From NCBI GenBank assembly GCA_023313575.1, contig JAJTTP010000033.1:62001-126000 (forward strand): DNA of 64,000 nucleotides. Reading direction: 5' to 3'. A program made the translations under genes and the position numbers. Positions 60,935 through 64,000 of this stretch are shown piece after piece; position 1 is the stretch's first letter, and each line of letters starts with the position of its first letter. This DNA is from Eutypella sp. D-1. Its lineage: Eukaryota; Ascomycota; Sordariomycetes; Xylariales; Diatrypaceae. Below the pieces are notes generated by a model. That model saw only the letters and a program-made list of their open reading frames with translations, had not been told where the DNA came from and made no database searches.

Positions 60935-62981
60935 TTCAGGATGTTACAGTCGAGTAATTAGGTAGATCCAATCCAGCAAGGTAATTTCAAGTGCTCTTTT
61001 TTTTTCACCGATGACGGTCGTTTCACATGTCAGTTACAAGTGCAATTGCCAGAAGAATCCGGGGCAAGATATTTTTAGAGATGAGGTTTCCGAGCTTGAT
61101 CGACGCAAGGGCGCGACTTGAGAATCGCGTCGCAGAAAAGAATCGGAATTAGTTCCAGTGTATATCATTCCCTAATAAGACAAATCGTTTAGGATTGGTT
61201 TTAGCTTGGCATAAGTGCAACCCGACACGCACGGATATAGTGTTCGGGGACAACAACAACAACAGCCAGCAAATCGGGGAATTGATAGATAGTGAGCCAA
61301 GCACTTCGTAGCTAAGCATCTTATCTCGCATCTTATCTCATTCAAACTCCCCCCTATTCACCAAACTCCCTACACATATTTACAGGCTATGGCCAGGCCC
61401 CCAGTTCTCGAGCACGATACGCATCTGCCTAGAAATACTATGTAAACCGGGTGTCATCGTCAGCAGTGACCTGTCATAATTCAGTTTCGATATAGCATAC
61501 CTAAGTCCGATAGTTAGACTATCATCGAAGCTAACATAAATGCTAGTATAGATCTGAATCGCTCGGTGATTTCCGTTTCTGCGTCTCAGTTTCAAATCTG
61601 TCGCGTGCTCTATTTCCTTTTCGAGGAAGTACCAGTGATTCAGATAGGTATTAACGATCAAGGATCTCAAAATTCGGCCATTAGATATAACCACGGCCGG
61701 AGCTAGCGAAGATAGTTCCGACATCTCACCGATGGGAGGCTAGTCGGTGATCTACGCAGGAAACAGTTCAAATCCGTGGATGTTACATATGGAGGGGCCG
61801 ATATCAAGACTGTAAGCACCACGAACTCCGAGCTAGATGCTCATTCGTGATTCGAGGGTATAAACCAAGGATATAGGAGTGTTTGGGTCCAGGTTCCTTG
61901 AGCAAGCTTATCAGCACACCGCTTTCGGTTGCTTCGGCGCACGATGTCCAGCTAATTAGATATGGGAAAAGGCGAAATCGTAGAACAGAGTAGATTGGCA
62001 TTTCACTTCCTTCCTTCCCTTAAACCCCTCATAGTCAGGAATCAGGATCGCGGAAAGCAAGACTTCAAACACGAACTGACACCTAAGATATGCACCTCCA
62101 GGCACTGGTCCCCGGAGAGCTGTTTCCTTGGCATGGGGAGGGGGGGGGGGATATCCGCTCTCTCTCGACCTTGGCCCAGCTTGACCTAGATATACTCCAC
62201 ATGCTTCCCAAGGAACTAAGCGTAGATCCCCAGAAAGCTTCGCAATCTTGATCGCACTTGGCTTTTCTTTAAATAGACTTGGCACTTTATATTTCGACGT
62301 CCCTCATACCTACCCCCCGCATACTTCACACCTATCTACCGCATGTCGGGCCCATCCCGGCCCTTCAAATGCCTCAGCCAAGAGTTTTCGTGTCGCCAAA
62401 TCACACTAGCGAGAGCCTTCACGAAGCTTCACAGGAGGCCATTCCGGTCGGTTAGATATGTTTCCTGGCGCGGAGGGGTCGACGTCGACCGGCATTCCAA
62501 ACAGACCAGGCATGGTCCAGCTGTACGTGCGTGTAAGACGGCAGAGGCATCTCTCTCCCAAGTATCTAGTAGCGAGCGGCGATCTGTTCATGGCAGCACC
62601 AGAGAGAGCTATATATAACTTCTGTGTAAATCAAACGCCTTGGCGGAAATGGAGACAGGCATCTATGATATCCCTCGAAATGGATGGTAATCACTCTCCT
62701 TGGAGTGAAGGCATACGGTGTTGGGCAACGGGGTATATAGATCACGGATGCTCCTCCTGTCTTTGAGTTGTGTATCCCTTCCTTAGCTGTGCTCTGGAGC
62801 CCGACTGTCCTTCTTCTTTCACGAATTTCCCTCGATCTCTTTTTCGACTTTGTAGTCGTTCGTTTCTTACGCTGGTCGTCCATTTAATATTATATTATTG
62901 CTTTTTCCTTTTTTCAGACATATTAGCAGTGAGGCTTTGCCACAGAAACACACCCAGCCACCTCCACGAATAGACTTCAAG
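60935..62981. other. Intergenic right of the cluster
   Basis: 2 kb with no recognised gene; a G11-12 tract lies near 62138-62150. This marks the right border of the cluster. Confidence 0.55.
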
Positions 62982-64000
62982 ATGATGGTGATGCTCTACC
63001 AAGCGATAGTCACAGCTAGTCTTCTAGCAAGCGTCAGTGCAGTACCGCTGAACATCAATCTCGGCGCCTACTCACCAGCCCTGTACGTACCACCGTGCCT
63101 CGAGCCCACCCCCCTCCCCCCTCTCCCCTGAACTCATATCCCACGATAGCTTTTTCTAACCAATCGTCTACACATTGTACAGGGTGGTCGGTGATGGCGA
63201 GATCTCATTTGGCGGAGGCCAGGACGTGTCGGAGCTGATGAACACACTGGAGGGCGCCGCCGTGGATGCCGCCGTGGAGAGCAGCGGCGAGGAGGGCCAG
63301 GCAAGGGAAGTCAGGGTTTCCAAAGCCTCCGTCGACGACGAGGAGGCGGCACCGGCCCTCGAGAGCGACGGCGCACCGGCGGCCTCCGGGACCCTAGATC
63401 CGAACCTAGCTGACCAAGGTAAGGTTACCCGCTACCCCCTTCTCCCCCCCCTCCTCTTCCTCACCTTCCAAACCAACCGGCGACATCTTGACCCGCAATC
63501 TTGAAGAGACAAAAAAAAAAACCTCCTCGGCTAACAATCCGTCCCCCAAAAGCCGCTCAAATAGCCGCCCTCCGCGGCGTAGGTAGCAAAGCGAAGGAAC
63601 TCGACCCGCGCAACCCAACGATCACGTCGGCGCCTCAGAAGCGCGACCTGGCGGGTTTCGACCGGGCGCTAGAATACGCGGAGGCCGCGTTGACAAAGGG
63701 CCCACTGATCCAGCTCGGCACGGGCGAGGGCGGTTCCGGGGTCGGGATTATCGTCGATAATACGGGTGGACGGGTCGGCGAGGGCGTTGCCGAGGAGGCG
63801 CCGGGTGTGGGCGGTGGGGCGGGGCAGGAGGAGGAGGCCGTCGTCGAGAAACGTGGTGATTTCGTGGCGCATCAGCAGCAGCCGCAGCGGCGGGCTAAGG
63901 TGACCACTATGTACATCCGTCGTGGCATGTCCGAGGGTAAGTCTTCTATTCTGACCCCTCACCCTTTTTCCTTCCCTCCCCCCCCCCCCTTTTTTGGCAC
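62982..64000 (+). CDS. Secreted protein with dibasic sites, partial (runs off right edge)
   Basis: Exons 62982-63082, 63183-63418 and 63553-63936 join in frame; the last ends in a GTAAGT donor, so the gene continues past the edge (about 240 residues seen). The N-terminus MMVMLYQAIVTASLLASVSAVPL is a typical signal peptide, cleavage likely at VSA-VP. The mature part is acidic and Ala/Gly/Glu-rich (VVGDGEISFGGGQDV, EGAAVDAAVESSGEEG). It carries Lys-Arg sites in SAPQKRDLAG and VVEKRGDF and Arg-Arg in QQPQRRAK and YIRRGM, which could be kexin cleavage points. No catalytic domain seen. It may be a cell-wall or secreted peptide precursor; function unknown. The longest antisense open frame here is a shadow. 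Confidence 0.65.

Noticed and set aside
61740..61800. tRNA-like T-loop word (GTTCAAATCC) near 61768
   Set aside because: No matching acceptor stem or anticodon arm could be found around it.

Overview
The window is nuclear DNA of a filamentous ascomycete (Pezizomycotina, most likely a sordariomycete). Most genes carry short GT-AG introns, usually 40-130 bases. There are fungus-specific families (Clr5 domain, Zn2Cys6 regulator, PKS-NRPS). Gene-poor stretches of 1-4 kb hold homopolymer tracts and recurrent CCTAGGTA-type palindromes. Exon structures below were built by hand from splice signals and reading frame.

Left part (1-19 kb), mostly housekeeping: a Clr5-domain gene running off the left edge (-), a mitochondrial 3-hydroxyacyl-CoA dehydrogenase (-), the replication-fork protection factor Tof1 (+), a tiny Cys-rich metallothionein (-), NAD-dependent formate dehydrogenase (-), and a small secreted protein (+). 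A 4-kb stretch without recognisable genes separates the last two.

Centre and right (20.8-60.9 kb) is a large secondary-metabolite cluster of cytochalasan type. In order: Baeyer-Villiger monooxygenase (+), 14-TM MFS transporter (+), Zn2Cys6 regulator (+), class I methyltransferase (-), DsbA/FrnE-like thioredoxin-fold oxidoreductase (-), cytochrome P450 (-), trans-acting enoyl reductase (-), CcsF-type Diels-Alderase (+), Ayg1/CcsE-type alpha/beta hydrolase (+), second P450 (+), and a 13-kb five-exon PKS-NRPS (+; KS-AT-DH-MT-dead ER-KR-ACP-C-A-T-R). Known chemistry of the family suggests this route: the PKS with its trans-ER builds a methylated polyketide, the NRPS half attaches an amino acid, and the R domain releases an aldehyde. 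Knoevenagel closure and a Diels-Alder step then form the isoindolone macrocycle. The P450s and the BVMO oxidise it, with a carbonate or lactone possible. The methyltransferase and DsbA-like gene are extra to the classical ccsA-G set.

The main regulatory observation is a direct repeat, NCCGA-N(1-2)-TCCGA. It recurs about 150-470 bp upstream of most cluster genes and is a candidate binding site for the cluster's own Zn2Cys6 regulator.

The right edge (62.98 kb on) holds the first part of a secreted, possibly kexin-processed protein that leaves the window.
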